In this document: one piece after another, positions 43,696 through 52,520 of the stretch
How the letters are laid out: each line of letters opens with the position of its first letter
Numbering within the stretch: position 1 is the first letter of the stretch
Origin: Pseudomonas sp. Bout1
GTDB lineage: Bacteria; Pseudomonadota; Gammaproteobacteria; Pseudomonadales; Pseudomonadaceae
Direction: 5' to 3'
Length of the DNA stretch: 64,000 nucleotides
Assembly: GCF_034314165.1 (NCBI RefSeq)
Contig: NZ_JAVIWK010000001.1
Location: forward strand, 3,053,001 to 3,117,000
The notes under the pieces: model-generated
What the model was told of the DNA's origin: nothing
The model's input: only the letters and a program-made list of their open reading frames with translations
The model's database searches: none
Made by a program: the position numbers and the translations under genes

Positions 43696-44985
43696 TCAGG
43701 CGCTGACAGGTGAGGTGTGAACAACCGGTGCGGCTTCGCGGTACTCAAGGTATTGGCGCTGGATGGCGATATGGTCGGCCACGTACTTGGCGTCATGCCA
43801 CACGCCCCAGATAAACGACGAGCCCCGGCGCGACTGCCATGGCAAACCGAGGAAGTAGATGCCCGACTCGCTGGCCACGCCGCGCTGATGTTGGGGCTTG
43901 CCGGCAGCGTCGAACGCATCGACTTTCAGCCAGCTGTAATCCACGGCGAAACCGGTTGCCCAGATGATTGAAGTGATACCGGCCTTGGCCAGGTCCAACT
44001 CAAGCAATGGGTTTTTGATGCACTCGGCATCGGGAAACACGCGGCGCGCTTCGGGCTCTACCGGCAGGTCGAGGCCGTTGCGCTCGATATAGGCGTCCGC
44101 CGCGTCCAGCAGGGCCAGGTAGTTCTCATCGCCGCGAGCCAGGTTTTCCACCAGGTTGGGTTGGAAGCGGGCGACGCTGGCGGTGAAGGATTGGGTCAGG
44201 CCGACCAGGGTCATGCCTTGCTGGGCCAGCTCACGGAAGTCGATGGTCTTGCCGCCGTGGGCGCCGCTCACCGCAATGGTCACGTGCTCGCGACCGGGTT
44301 TCATCGCGGCCTGGTCCCACTCACCCAGCACCCCCAGCCACCAGCAGAAATCGCGGTTGCGATAGGCACGCGGTGGGCGGTCGTGGGCGCCGACCGACAG
44401 GTACACCTGGCGACCGGAGCGCTGCAGTTCATCGGCGATCTGCACCCCGGAGGAACCTGCACCCACTACCAGCACAGCGCCTGCGGGCAGTTGCGCGGGG
44501 TTACGGTAGTCGGCGGAGTGGATCTGGTGCAGTGCGGTGTCTTGAGGCGCAATTGCCGGAATCACCGGCTTCTGGAACGGCCCGGTCGCTGCCACCACGC
44601 GGTTGGCTTCGATCACGCCTTCGCTGGTGTGGATGGTAAAGCCTGGGCGACCGACGTTGCGCACTACGGAGGTGACGTCCACGCCGGTGCGGATCGGCGC
44701 ATTGAACTTGCGCGCATAGGCTTCGAAGTAGTCCGCCACACGCTCTTTTGGTGCAAAGCCATCGGGGGCGACGTTATCGAAGGCAAGGCCGGGAAACCGG
44801 TCATGCCAGGCCGGGCCGTTGGCGACCAGCGAGTCCCAGCGCCCGGTGCGCCAGCGCTCGGCGATACGGCTGCGCTCCAGCACCAGGTGCGGCACGCCGT
44901 GTTTGCTCAGGTGCTCGCTCATGGCGACGCCAGCCTGGCCGGCTCCTACCACCAGCGTGTCTGTTTTTGTTATTGCTTGAGTCAT
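43696..44985 (-). CDS. Flavin-dependent monooxygenase / FAD-NAD(P) oxidoreductase
   Basis: A 429-residue two-dinucleotide-binding flavoprotein. The FAD motif VVGAGQAGVAMSEHL is at about residues 11-25, the NADPH motif VVGAGSSGVQIADEL at about residues 160-175, and the ATG motif IIWATGFAVDYSWL near the C-terminus. This is the architecture of Baeyer-Villiger and N-hydroxylating monooxygenases. It is the first gene of the operon with the Rid, DUF1028 and ArgE-like genes. ATG 44985 is chosen; upstream in-frame sequence is not conserved-looking. Confidence 0.87.
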   Translation of the reverse strand: MTQAITKTDTLVVGAGQAGVAMSEHLSKHGVPHLVLERSRIAERWRTGRWDSLVANGPAWHDRFPGLAFDNVAPDGFAPKERVADYFEAYARKFNAPIRTGVDVTSVVRNVGRPGFTIHTSEGVIEANRVVAATGPFQKPVIPAIAPQDTALHQIHSADYRNPAQLPAGAVLVVGAGSSGVQIADELQRSGRQVYLSVGAHDRPPRAYRNRDFCWWLGVLGEWDQAAMKPGREHVTIAVSGAHGGKTIDFRELAQQGMTLVGLTQSFTASVARFQPNLVENLARGDENYLALLDAADAYIERNGLDLPVEPEARRVFPDAECIKNPLLELDLAKAGITSIIWATGFAVDYSWLKVDAFDAAGKPQHQRGVASESGIYFLGLPWQSRRGSSFIWGVWHDAKYVADHIAIQRQYLEYREAAPVVHTSPVSA

Positions 44986-45173
44986 GTGTCTGTCCTTGCG
45001 TAATGCAGTTGGATTCAGCTTGGGCATGGCTTCAAGGCTAGGGGGAGGGCGGTTTTTAATAAAATATTATTAAGCTGGGAAGTGAGCATAAATAACTGAT
45101 GCAGAGCGGTGCCGGCGGCCGGATGTACTGGTAGGCTGCCAATCCGGCCCAACACACCCTCAGGTTCAAGCCC

Positions 45174-45608
45174 ATGCCTACCCTTCGCATCATGACCCTC
45201 GACGACTACGACGCCGTCACCGACCTAATGCGCAACACTCCCGGCATCTCCCTGCGCGACGCCGACTCCCGCGAGGCCACTGCGCGTTACCTTGCGCGCA
45301 ATCCGGGCATGAGTTTCGTCGCCGAGGTGGACGGGGTACTGGCGGGTTGCGTGATGTGTGGGCACGATGGCCGGCGCGGCTATTTGCAGCACTTGCTGGT
45401 GCTGCCTGCGTATCGGCGCCAGGGTATTGCGAACGTGCTGGTCGAGCGCTGCCTCAACAGCCTTGCGCAATTGGGCATCCGCAAATGCCACCTGGATGTA
45501 TTCAAGACCAACGACAGCGCCGCCCGCTATTGGCAGGGTCAGGGCTGGCAGTTGAGGACCGATATTGATCGTTATTCGTTTACCCGACCGGGTGACGAGA
45601 ACGCCTGA
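45174..45608 (+). CDS. GNAT-family N-acetyltransferase
   Basis: A 144-residue GNAT enzyme with acetyl-CoA motif LLVLPAYRRQGIANVLVERCL and the C-terminal KTNDSAARYWQGQGWQL typical of RimI-like acetyltransferases. It is followed 17 bp later by another GNAT gene. Substrate unknown. Confidence 0.87.
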   Translation: MPTLRIMTLDDYDAVTDLMRNTPGISLRDADSREATARYLARNPGMSFVAEVDGVLAGCVMCGHDGRRGYLQHLLVLPAYRRQGIANVLVERCLNSLAQLGIRKCHLDVFKTNDSAARYWQGQGWQLRTDIDRYSFTRPGDENA

Positions 45609-45625
45609 AGTCCATGGAGGGACAG

Positions 45626-46102
45626 ATGTTCGAGATACGACGCGCCACGCTGGAGGATGCACAGACCGCCTTCGATATTCGCCTGTTGGCCATACGCAGC
45701 CAATGCATTGGGGCCTACACATCGGAGCAAATGATGCGGTGGACGCGAGGCGCTGCCGAGGACGGCTATGACGCGTTGATGGACAAGCATTTTTACCTGG
45801 GATGTATCGACGGTGAGCCGGTGGCTACCGGCATGTTGGACCTTGCGAACAACGAAGTCGGCGCGTTGTTTGTGCTGCCTGGATTTATCGGGCGCGGGTT
45901 TGGTCAGCAGATGTTGGCGTATCTGGAAGCGTTGGCACAGGAGTTGGGGATCGAGGAGTTGATCCTGGACGCGACGTTGAATGCGGCGGATTTTTACCGG
46001 CGGTGTGGGTATGAGGGCAGTGAACCGGCGATCTACCATTCGCCATCGGGGTTGCAGCTGGCCTGTATTCCTATGCGCAAACGCTTCCACATTTTTCCCT
46101 GA
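45626..46102 (+). CDS. GNAT-family N-acetyltransferase
   Basis: A 158-residue GNAT enzyme (ALFVLPGFIGRGFGQQMLAYLE as the acetyl-CoA motif, LDATLNAADFYRRCGYEG near the end). GGAGGG at 45616-45621 sets ATG 45626 as the start. It shares an operon with the preceding GNAT gene but is only weakly similar, so it is not a recent duplicate. Confidence 0.85.
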   Translation: MFEIRRATLEDAQTAFDIRLLAIRSQCIGAYTSEQMMRWTRGAAEDGYDALMDKHFYLGCIDGEPVATGMLDLANNEVGALFVLPGFIGRGFGQQMLAYLEALAQELGIEELILDATLNAADFYRRCGYEGSEPAIYHSPSGLQLACIPMRKRFHIFP

Positions 46103-46134
46103 CGCCCCAGAAACCTCTGGTGAGGGAGCGTCCT

Positions 46135-46264
46135 GTGGCGAGGGAGCTTGCTCCCGCTGGGCTGCGAAGCGGCCCCAAAAAGGTCAGCGAGTTCTTTCAG
46201 TCAGATTGCATTAGCCCTAGTGGGGGCTGCTACGCAGCCCAGCGGGAGCAAGCTCCCTCGCCAC
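46135..46264. repeat. REP inverted pair (GTGGCGAGGGAGCTTGCTCC type), second copy
   Basis: Same element as at 11937-12065, with the outer sequences nearly identical and a different 40-bp centre. It lies between convergent genes (GNAT and HIT-like). Confidence 0.85.
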
Positions 46265-46267
46265 AGG

Positions 46268-46756
46268 TTATGTGTTGTCTTGGGTATTGAGTGCCATGCG
46301 CAAACGCCTGATTGCCTCGCTCACCGAAGGTCCTTGAACCGACGGCGGGGCGGGGCTTTCACCAAACTCCCGCCAGATAAAAAGCGTCAGCTCGGCACCG
46401 TCGGTAGCCTTCTGCTGCGTGCCGAAACTTTCCAGAACCCGATAGCGCTCATCCTGCCAAAACAATGCTTCAACCCATCCATAAACCGGAATGAAATGAA
46501 AATGCAACGGGAACCCAGGCATATGCCCGAACCGGCTGATGTAAAGCCACTTGGGTTTCAGTTGCGCTTCCATCACTCGCTGGGTTTTGGCCAGCAACCC
46601 GCCCAACTCCGCGAGCGCCGCCTCGGGCATGTCCGCCAGTGAGTGAATAGGCGCCTTGGCACCCAGCATCAGGTAGCCCGGCAGCGCGGATGACTGGTGA
46701 TGATTGAGTCGCCAGTGCTCGGTCTCATGAAGCACAAATGCCGGGTCGATCTTCAT
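46268..46756 (-). CDS. HIT-family protein
   Basis: A 162-residue HIT-like nucleotide hydrolase/transferase. The H-phi-H-phi motif reads HFHFIPVYG, preceded by YLMLGAKAPIHSLADMP. Such proteins cleave nucleotide conjugates. Single gene, convergent with the GNAT pair; substrate unknown. Confidence 0.82.
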   Translation of the reverse strand: MKIDPAFVLHETEHWRLNHHQSSALPGYLMLGAKAPIHSLADMPEAALAELGGLLAKTQRVMEAQLKPKWLYISRFGHMPGFPLHFHFIPVYGWVEALFWQDERYRVLESFGTQQKATDGAELTLFIWREFGESPAPPSVQGPSVSEAIRRLRMALNTQDNT

Positions 46757-46894
46757 CAGTGGTTTCCATGTGGGTAGAGCGCAAGGTTAACAGCCCCCGG
46801 TTTGTGTATCCCACAAATGCAGATGATCTGTGTCTATCACCTCGGCCAGCGGGTGGTTATGGTCCACCTGCGTACTTTCTTGACTGAGGCTCCA

Positions 46895-47224
46895 ATGGAC
46901 CTGACCGCAATCCCTTTTGGTACCACTGATTGGTCGAAGATTGAACCCGTGCTGCACCCCGGCGAAACCGGCAGTGCGTATTGGCGCACCTGCCAGTTCG
47001 GTTCAACCCGCGTGCGCAGGGTCGAATACAGCGCCGGTTATCTCGCCGATCACTGGTGTTGGCGCGGGCATATCCTGCTGTGCCTGGAAGGCGAGTTGCA
47101 CACCGAGCTGGAAGATGGCCGCCAGTTCACGCTGACGGCCGGGATGAGTTATCAGGTGGGCAATGACATGGAAGGGCATCGGTCATCGACCCGCCTTGGA
47201 GCAACGTTATTTGTCGTGGATTGA
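46895..47224 (+). CDS. DHCW-motif cupin protein
   Basis: A 109-residue single-domain cupin. ADHWCWRGHILLCLEGELHTELEDGR includes the DH-CW motif and the beta-barrel His ligands; MSYQVGNDMEGHRSSTR completes the second cupin motif. ATG 46895 has GAGG upstream. Probably binds a metal or small ligand; enzymatic role unknown. Convergent with the LysR gene. Confidence 0.85.
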   Translation: MDLTAIPFGTTDWSKIEPVLHPGETGSAYWRTCQFGSTRVRRVEYSAGYLADHWCWRGHILLCLEGELHTELEDGRQFTLTAGMSYQVGNDMEGHRSSTRLGATLFVVD

Positions 47225-47238
47225 CGCTCCATCGGCCT

Positions 47239-48153
47239 TCAACCTTTGCGATAAACCCCCGCCAATTCCCGCGCCAACCCAATGAAGTTCTGCAACGGCG
47301 CCGACGGATTGAACGCGCGCCGTACCAGTGTGATCGGCGCCAGCAGCCTCGGCCTGGCGTCGCTGATCCGGCAATACACCACGCTTTCGCGATGCACATC
47401 GCGCATCGACGCCGGCACCACCGAGATGCCCTCACCGGCAGCCACCAGGCTGACGTTGGTCAGCATGCGCTCCACTTCAAAGGCAATCTTCGGCTCGAAG
47501 CCGGCGTTTTGGCAGGCCTTGATCAGGTTGGCGTACATGCCCGGCGCGCCGGGGCGGCGGACCAGGATGAAGCGTTCGTCCTTGAGGTCGGCCATGGTGA
47601 TTTTTGGCTCGCGCCCCTTGAGCAGCGGGTGCCCGACGGGCAGGGTCAGCAGCATTTCTTCGTTGAGCAGGCGGTGGAAGGTCAGGCTCTGGTGGTCGCT
47701 GACCGGGGCGCGGACGATGCCGATGTCGATGCGTTTTTCGAGGGCGTCTTCGGTGACTTCCCGGGCGCTGCCTTCGTTGATCGAGAGTTCCACGCCCGGG
47801 TATTGCTCGCGGTAGGCGCGGATGATGCGCGGGATCAGCGGGTGGGCAGCGGCGGAGCTGGTGAAGGCGATGACCAGCGTGCCTTCGATGCCCTGGGCGG
47901 CACGCGCCGCCTTGAGGGAACCTTGTTCCACGCGGGCGAGGATGGTCCGCGCTTCATCGAGAAACACCAGGCCGCCGGCGGTCAGGTCGACGCCCTTGGG
48001 GTGGCGCTTGAACAGGTCGAACCCCAGCTCTTGTTCCAGGGCACGGATCTGTTGGCTCAGAGGTGGTTGTTGCATGTTCAGGCGGGCGGCGGCGCGGGTG
48101 AAATGTCGTTCTTCGGCCACCATGATGAAATAACGTAAATGGCGAAGTTCCAT
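47239..48153 (-). CDS. LysR-family transcriptional regulator
   Basis: A 304-residue LysR protein. The helix-turn-helix reads MELRHLRYFIMVAEERHFTRAAARLNMQQPPLSQQIRALE (residues 1-40), and the effector domain carries VIAFTSSAAAHPLIPRIIRAYREQYPGVEL. It is divergent from the DAACS symporter (118-bp gap), so it most likely controls that gene and the linked porin-lyase operon in response to a dicarboxylate-type compound (inference). Resembles BenM/CatM-like members in its N-terminus. Confidence 0.9.
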   Translation of the reverse strand: MELRHLRYFIMVAEERHFTRAAARLNMQQPPLSQQIRALEQELGFDLFKRHPKGVDLTAGGLVFLDEARTILARVEQGSLKAARAAQGIEGTLVIAFTSSAAAHPLIPRIIRAYREQYPGVELSINEGSAREVTEDALEKRIDIGIVRAPVSDHQSLTFHRLLNEEMLLTLPVGHPLLKGREPKITMADLKDERFILVRRPGAPGMYANLIKACQNAGFEPKIAFEVERMLTNVSLVAAGEGISVVPASMRDVHRESVVYCRISDARPRLLAPITLVRRAFNPSAPLQNFIGLARELAGVYRKG

Positions 48154-48241
48154 GGTGGTATATCCCGTGACAAGACTTTATTATTTGTGGCCTGAATGCG
48201 CCTTGGCGACCAATATGCCGAAAGTGGCCTGGTACGACAAT

Positions 48242-48249
48242 AACAATAA
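48242..48249 (+). promoter_or_regulatory. AACAATAA, putative Crc/Hfq CA motif
   Basis: An exact AAYAAYAA match within an A-rich leader 22 nt before the symporter ATG, overlapping the ribosome-binding region. This is the position of functional catabolite-repression motifs in Pseudomonas mRNAs. Confidence 0.5.
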
Positions 48250-48271
48250 ATAAAAAATACCACGGAGCATT

Positions 48272-49504
48272 ATGCCAACCCGATTCGCCAATAACGCCAC
48301 GCTGCCTATTTTGATTGCCATTGCACTTGGCATGGTGGTGGGGCTGTTTTACCCGGGCATTGCGGTCGAGATGAAACTGCTCAGTGACGCCTTTATAAAA
48401 GTGGTCGGGTTACTGATGCCGTTTCTGTTATTTGTGCTGGTGTCAACCGGTGTCGCGGGTATCAAGCGCGCGCCCCACCATCGGCATGTAGTGGGTCGGA
48501 TCGTGATGTATTTCCAGCTGATGTCGCTGGCCGCTTTGCTGTTGGGGATGGCGACGGGGTTGCTGTTCAACCTGGATCATACCGCGGTGGCCAATCTGTA
48601 TTTTGACCGTCTGGCACCTCCGGTCGCGCCGCAAGCACTGCTGCATGAACTGTCCATGACGTCTGTTTCGTCCAGTCTTTACAGGGTTTTCACCCAAAGC
48701 CTGGTGCTGCAGGTGATGCTGCTGGCGGTATTGTGCGGGCTGGTGCTGGGGCGCGGCGGCAAGGTCGGTAGTCGCTGCCTTGGCTGGCTGGAGAGGGCGG
48801 TCGCCGGGTTGTTCTGGCTACTGCGGGTTGTCTTGAAGTTCGCACCGCTGGCGGCTTTTGGTGCGATGGCATTTGTGGTGGGAAAGTACGGTGTAAGTTC
48901 TGTATTGCCGCTGTTTAAGTTTATTGTTGTCGTTTATCTGGCGTGCGCGGCTTTCGTGATTTTAGTGTTCGCTACGCTTACGCGCCTGCTCGGCGTTACA
49001 TTGACTCGGCTCATTGTGTACTTGAAAGAAGAGTTATTGTTGGTGACGTTCACCGGTTCTTCAGTGGCCGCACTTCCTGGTTGTGTCAGCAAACTTGAGG
49101 CGCTGGGTTGTGATCGTCAACTAGTGCGCTTGGTGCTGACCACCGGCTACACCTTCAACTTGAGTGGCACCAATATCTACCTGACCACCGCGATCATGTT
49201 CCTGGCGCACCTGGCCGGGGTGGAAATTGCCGTGCCTGAGTTGCTGGCGGTGCTGGTGATCTGCCTGTTCACCTCGCTCGGGTCCACCAGTGTGGCGGGC
49301 TCGGCGCTGTTTACCTTGATTGCCACCTTGAACATTTTGCAACTGGTGCCGCTGGAAGGGGTGGGTTTGCTGTTGGGGGTGGAGCGGTTGATGAAGTGCC
49401 GGTCGTTGACCAATGTGCTGGGCAACTGCGTGGCATGCCTGGCGATTTGCGGGTGGCAGAAGTCGATTGACCATGAGGTGTTGAAGCGGGAACTGAGTCA
49501 CTGA
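48272..49504 (+). CDS. Dicarboxylate/amino acid:cation symporter (DAACS)
   Basis: A 410-residue permease of the GltP/DctA family with eight helices and two re-entrant loops. Family signatures: FTGSSVAALPGCVSKLEALGC in HP1 and GYTFNLSGTNIYLTTAIMF in TM7 (in place of the usual ATINMDGT), plus LTSLGSTSVAGSALFTLIATL in HP2. The Asn-Leu-Ser-Gly substitution suggests altered substrate choice. Imports a C4 dicarboxylate or acidic amino acid. It is divergent from a LysR regulator and adjacent to the porin-lyase operon. Confidence 0.88.
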   Translation: MPTRFANNATLPILIAIALGMVVGLFYPGIAVEMKLLSDAFIKVVGLLMPFLLFVLVSTGVAGIKRAPHHRHVVGRIVMYFQLMSLAALLLGMATGLLFNLDHTAVANLYFDRLAPPVAPQALLHELSMTSVSSSLYRVFTQSLVLQVMLLAVLCGLVLGRGGKVGSRCLGWLERAVAGLFWLLRVVLKFAPLAAFGAMAFVVGKYGVSSVLPLFKFIVVVYLACAAFVILVFATLTRLLGVTLTRLIVYLKEELLLVTFTGSSVAALPGCVSKLEALGCDRQLVRLVLTTGYTFNLSGTNIYLTTAIMFLAHLAGVEIAVPELLAVLVICLFTSLGSTSVAGSALFTLIATLNILQLVPLEGVGLLLGVERLMKCRSLTNVLGNCVACLAICGWQKSIDHEVLKRELSH

Positions 49505-49538
49505 GCCGAACACAATCCTCAGGTAAAAGCAGATCAAA

Positions 49539-49628
49539 TGTGGGAGCTGGCTTGCCTGCGATAACGGTATGTCAGTCGATAAATCTGTTGTCTGACACTC
49601 CGCTATCGCGGGCAAGCCCGCCCCCACA
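49539..49628. repeat. REP-like inverted pair between symporter and lyase genes
   Basis: TGTGGGAGCTGGCTTGCCTG on the left and GCGGGCAAGCCCGCCCCCACA-like sequence on the right, separated by about 45 bp, lie between the convergent symporter and lyase genes and probably separate their transcripts. Confidence 0.8.
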
Positions 49629-49641
49629 TTCAGCTTGCATT

Positions 49642-51252
49642 TCAGCCCTTGGCGTTCAGCAACTTGTCGAAGGCCTTGTCCAGGTTGCCTTCGGCACCTT
49701 TCAACTTCTCACGACGCTCCTTCAACCAGCTCTGGTCCGCGTCGAGTGTTTTACGTGCCTCCACCAACATCCGCTTGACCTCTTCCGGCTGCGGCCCACC
49801 CGTGCCTTTACGGGTCTTGACCATCGCGGTCGGCGACAGCGCCGCACGAAAGCCTGCCTCATCCAGGGGCAAGGTATTGGGCGTCCATTTGTATTTGTCC
49901 GCCGCCTGGGTGTACAGCTTTTGCGCGTCTGCATACGCGAAGGTCTTTGGCGTGGTGCCGTTGCTGCGCGCCTCGGTGACGATCAAAGAAGCGAAGCTGT
50001 GACCAATGCGGAACGGCACCTTGAACTGACGCTCCAGGGTGTCGGCCAGCTCCATGGACGTGGTCCATTCCGACTCCAGTTCATCCAGCGCACGCTGCGG
50101 GTTGATTTGCAGCGCATCCAGCACGGCGTCCATGCTTTTGAACATCTCATCGGTGGATTGGAACAAGCCCAACGAATCAAACGCGAACTTGTAGTCGGTC
50201 ATGCCGGTGGTGACGTTATGCGCGCGCAGGGTCACGGTCTGCGCCAGGCCGACCACGTCGGAGGCTGATTCGCGGGTGCGCATCAACAACCCCGGGTTGC
50301 GCTTTTGCGGCATCGCGCTGCTGGTGTAGGTGGACTCTTCGTCCAGCAGCAGCCAAGGGCGGATCTGATGGTACTGGGTATGGATATCGCCGATCATCGC
50401 GCCGATGCGGATCGCCGAAGACGCCGCCAGGTTGGCCGCCTCGATTGGAATGTCATAGGTCGACACCTGGCTGGAATCCAGGGAGTTCTCCCGCACGCCA
50501 TCAAACCCCAGCAACTCGGCCAGGCGTTCGCGATTAAGCGGGTAGGCGGAGTTCGCCAGCACCGCGGTGCCCATCGGGCTCTGGTTGAGGCGGGTGTAAA
50601 GTTCGCGGATCCGCTGGCCGTCGCGATCAAATGCGGCTTCGAACGCCAGCAGGTAATGCGCGTAGCTGATGGGCATGGCCTGCACGCCGTTGGTATAGGC
50701 GGGCACCAGGGTGTCGATGTTTTTGTCGGCGATGTTCAGGATACGTTGGCGGGTGGCGTTCAGCGCGTCGCTATAGGCCAATACCTGCGAGCGCAGCTTG
50801 GCCAGGCGGTAGGTGGCGAGCATGTCCTGGCGGCTGCGGCCGGAGTGGATCAGGGACGCTTCAGGACCGATCTTGTCGGTCATGATTTTTTCCAGTTGCA
50901 GCACGTCTTCCGGGCGTTTGCCGTCGGGCTGGTCGGCCTGGTCGATGGCAAAGCGTACGCCGCCGGCGATCTTGTGGCCCATGTCCGGCTTGACGATGCC
51001 TTCTTCGGTGAGCATCACGATCGAGGCTTTGTTGATGCGGTTCAACCAGGCGAACTGGGTTTGGGTCGGGTCGCCCTTGGCCTTGTGGGCCGTTTGCGAA
51101 GAGCCCGGTGTGGCGCCGACTTTGGCGGCCTGGGCCGCGCACTCTTCGGTGGTTTTGCAGGGCAGCGCACCAGTGTCGGCGGCATAGGCACCGTAACTGC
51201 TGAACAGCGCAAGGGCGACGGCCAGGTGCATCAGGCTTTTTTTGGTATTCAT
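49642..51252 (-). CDS. Periplasmic fumarase/argininosuccinate lyase-superfamily enzyme
   Basis: A 536-residue lyase. A Sec signal peptide (MNTKKSLMHLAVALALFSSY, cleavage near AYAA) is followed by a CKTTEEC Cys pair and the ASL/fumarase fold: SGRSRQDMLATYRL, PAYTNGVQAMPISYAHYL, and the superfamily signature YTSSAMPQKRNP containing the catalytic Ser. The His of the usual YTHLQ motif is replaced by Asn (YTNGV). Enzymes of this fold eliminate an amine from N-substituted aspartates to give fumarate. The export signal places it in the periplasm, which is unusual. It lies 20 bp after an OprD-type porin gene in the same operon. Confidence 0.85.
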   Translation of the reverse strand: MNTKKSLMHLAVALALFSSYGAYAADTGALPCKTTEECAAQAAKVGATPGSSQTAHKAKGDPTQTQFAWLNRINKASIVMLTEEGIVKPDMGHKIAGGVRFAIDQADQPDGKRPEDVLQLEKIMTDKIGPEASLIHSGRSRQDMLATYRLAKLRSQVLAYSDALNATRQRILNIADKNIDTLVPAYTNGVQAMPISYAHYLLAFEAAFDRDGQRIRELYTRLNQSPMGTAVLANSAYPLNRERLAELLGFDGVRENSLDSSQVSTYDIPIEAANLAASSAIRIGAMIGDIHTQYHQIRPWLLLDEESTYTSSAMPQKRNPGLLMRTRESASDVVGLAQTVTLRAHNVTTGMTDYKFAFDSLGLFQSTDEMFKSMDAVLDALQINPQRALDELESEWTTSMELADTLERQFKVPFRIGHSFASLIVTEARSNGTTPKTFAYADAQKLYTQAADKYKWTPNTLPLDEAGFRAALSPTAMVKTRKGTGGPQPEEVKRMLVEARKTLDADQSWLKERREKLKGAEGNLDKAFDKLLNAKG

Positions 51253-51272
51253 GTGCAACGCTCCGGAAAAAA

Positions 51273-52520
51273 TCACAGCAAGGGCAGGGTGTAGCTGACG
51301 ATAAAGCGGTTCTGGTCGATATCGCTGCCGCTGCCATTGCTGCGATACGTGCCATTGCGCCATTTCACTTCAAGGTTCTTCAGGGCGCCGCTCTGGAACA
51401 CGTAGCCGATATCGGTGTTGCGCTCCCACTCGGTGCCTTCCACGCCTTTGCTGCGCTCGAAGTTGTCGCCCTTGAGGTAGCGGGTCATGAAGGTCAGGCC
51501 GGGAATGCCGAGGGCGGCGAAGTTATAGTCGTAGCGAGCCTGCCAGGACTTTTCCTCGGGGTTGGCGAAGTCCGGCGAGATCATCACGTAGTTCACCAGG
51601 TAGGAGTCGGTACCCTCCAGGGACGGGAAACCGGTGAGGCCTTTCATGCGCTGGTAGGCGGCGCCGAACGAGTGGCCGCTGATGCTGTACGTGAACTTGG
51701 CGCCGAAGGCCTGGTTATCGACGTTGCTGTTGCCTTCCTTGCTGGAGTCGGCATAGCGCAGGTCGGTCTTGAAGGACTGGGCATCACCCAATGAAAGCGT
51801 GTGGAGCACGTTGAAAATATGCTGCTTATAGTTGTTCTCAAGGTTCGCGTAGTGATAGCCGGTGACCAGGGTTTTGGTCCAGCTGTAACTGGCGCTGGCG
51901 AAGTCGAATTTATCGCTTGGGACCGCGCCTTTTATGCCTTTGCCGGAGGCTTGGATATCGTCGTGACTGCTGTCATTACGCAGGGTGTTACTGGTCAGGC
52001 GCCCGGCGTCGAAAGTCAGCCCGTCGATATCCTGGCTGGTCAGTTGGGTGCCGCGAAAGGTCTGGGGCAGCAGCCTGCCGTCGTTGGGCAGTACCGTGGG
52101 CAGTTTGGGGATCAGCGTGCCGATTTTAAGCACGCTCTTGGAAATCCGCGCTTTGGCGGTGGCGCCTATCCGGCTGTAGCTGTCCGGGGCGCCGTCCTCG
52201 CCCACGGGGAGCAGGCCAGTGTTTTGCCGGTCGGGGCTGGAGTCCAGTTTCAGGCCTTGCAGGCCCATGGCATCGAGGCCAAATCCAACCAGCCCTTCGG
52301 TGTAACCCGATTGGTAATTGAGTATCAGCCCTTGAGCCCACTCATCACGCTTGGACTGCTTGGCGTTGTCCTGGCGGAAATCGCTGTTGAAGTAGAAGTT
52401 GCGAAATTCGAGGTCGGCCTTGCTGTCCTTGAAAAAGTCAGCTTCGGCAAAGGTTGGGAAGGCGAGGGTCAAACCGAGGGTGGCCGAGGTCAGGCCCAGG
52501 GTAATGGGGGATTTGTTCAT
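51273..52520 (-). CDS. OprD-family outer-membrane porin
   Basis: A 415-residue OprD-type porin: signal peptide (MNKSPITLGLTSATLGLTLA, cleavage after FAEA), then DFFKDSKADLEFRNFYFN and RDEWAQGLILNYQSGYTEG (OprD N-terminal hallmarks), GFGLDAMGLQGLKLD, KISKS-VLKIGTL-like strands and a C-terminal IVSYTLPLL. OprD porins admit specific amino acids and carboxylates. First gene of the porin-lyase operon; TTGTTATT on the plus strand places a CA motif over its start codon. Confidence 0.88.
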   Translation of the reverse strand: MNKSPITLGLTSATLGLTLAFPTFAEADFFKDSKADLEFRNFYFNSDFRQDNAKQSKRDEWAQGLILNYQSGYTEGLVGFGLDAMGLQGLKLDSSPDRQNTGLLPVGEDGAPDSYSRIGATAKARISKSVLKIGTLIPKLPTVLPNDGRLLPQTFRGTQLTSQDIDGLTFDAGRLTSNTLRNDSSHDDIQASGKGIKGAVPSDKFDFASASYSWTKTLVTGYHYANLENNYKQHIFNVLHTLSLGDAQSFKTDLRYADSSKEGNSNVDNQAFGAKFTYSISGHSFGAAYQRMKGLTGFPSLEGTDSYLVNYVMISPDFANPEEKSWQARYDYNFAALGIPGLTFMTRYLKGDNFERSKGVEGTEWERNTDIGYVFQSGALKNLEVKWRNGTYRSNGSGSDIDQNRFIVSYTLPLL

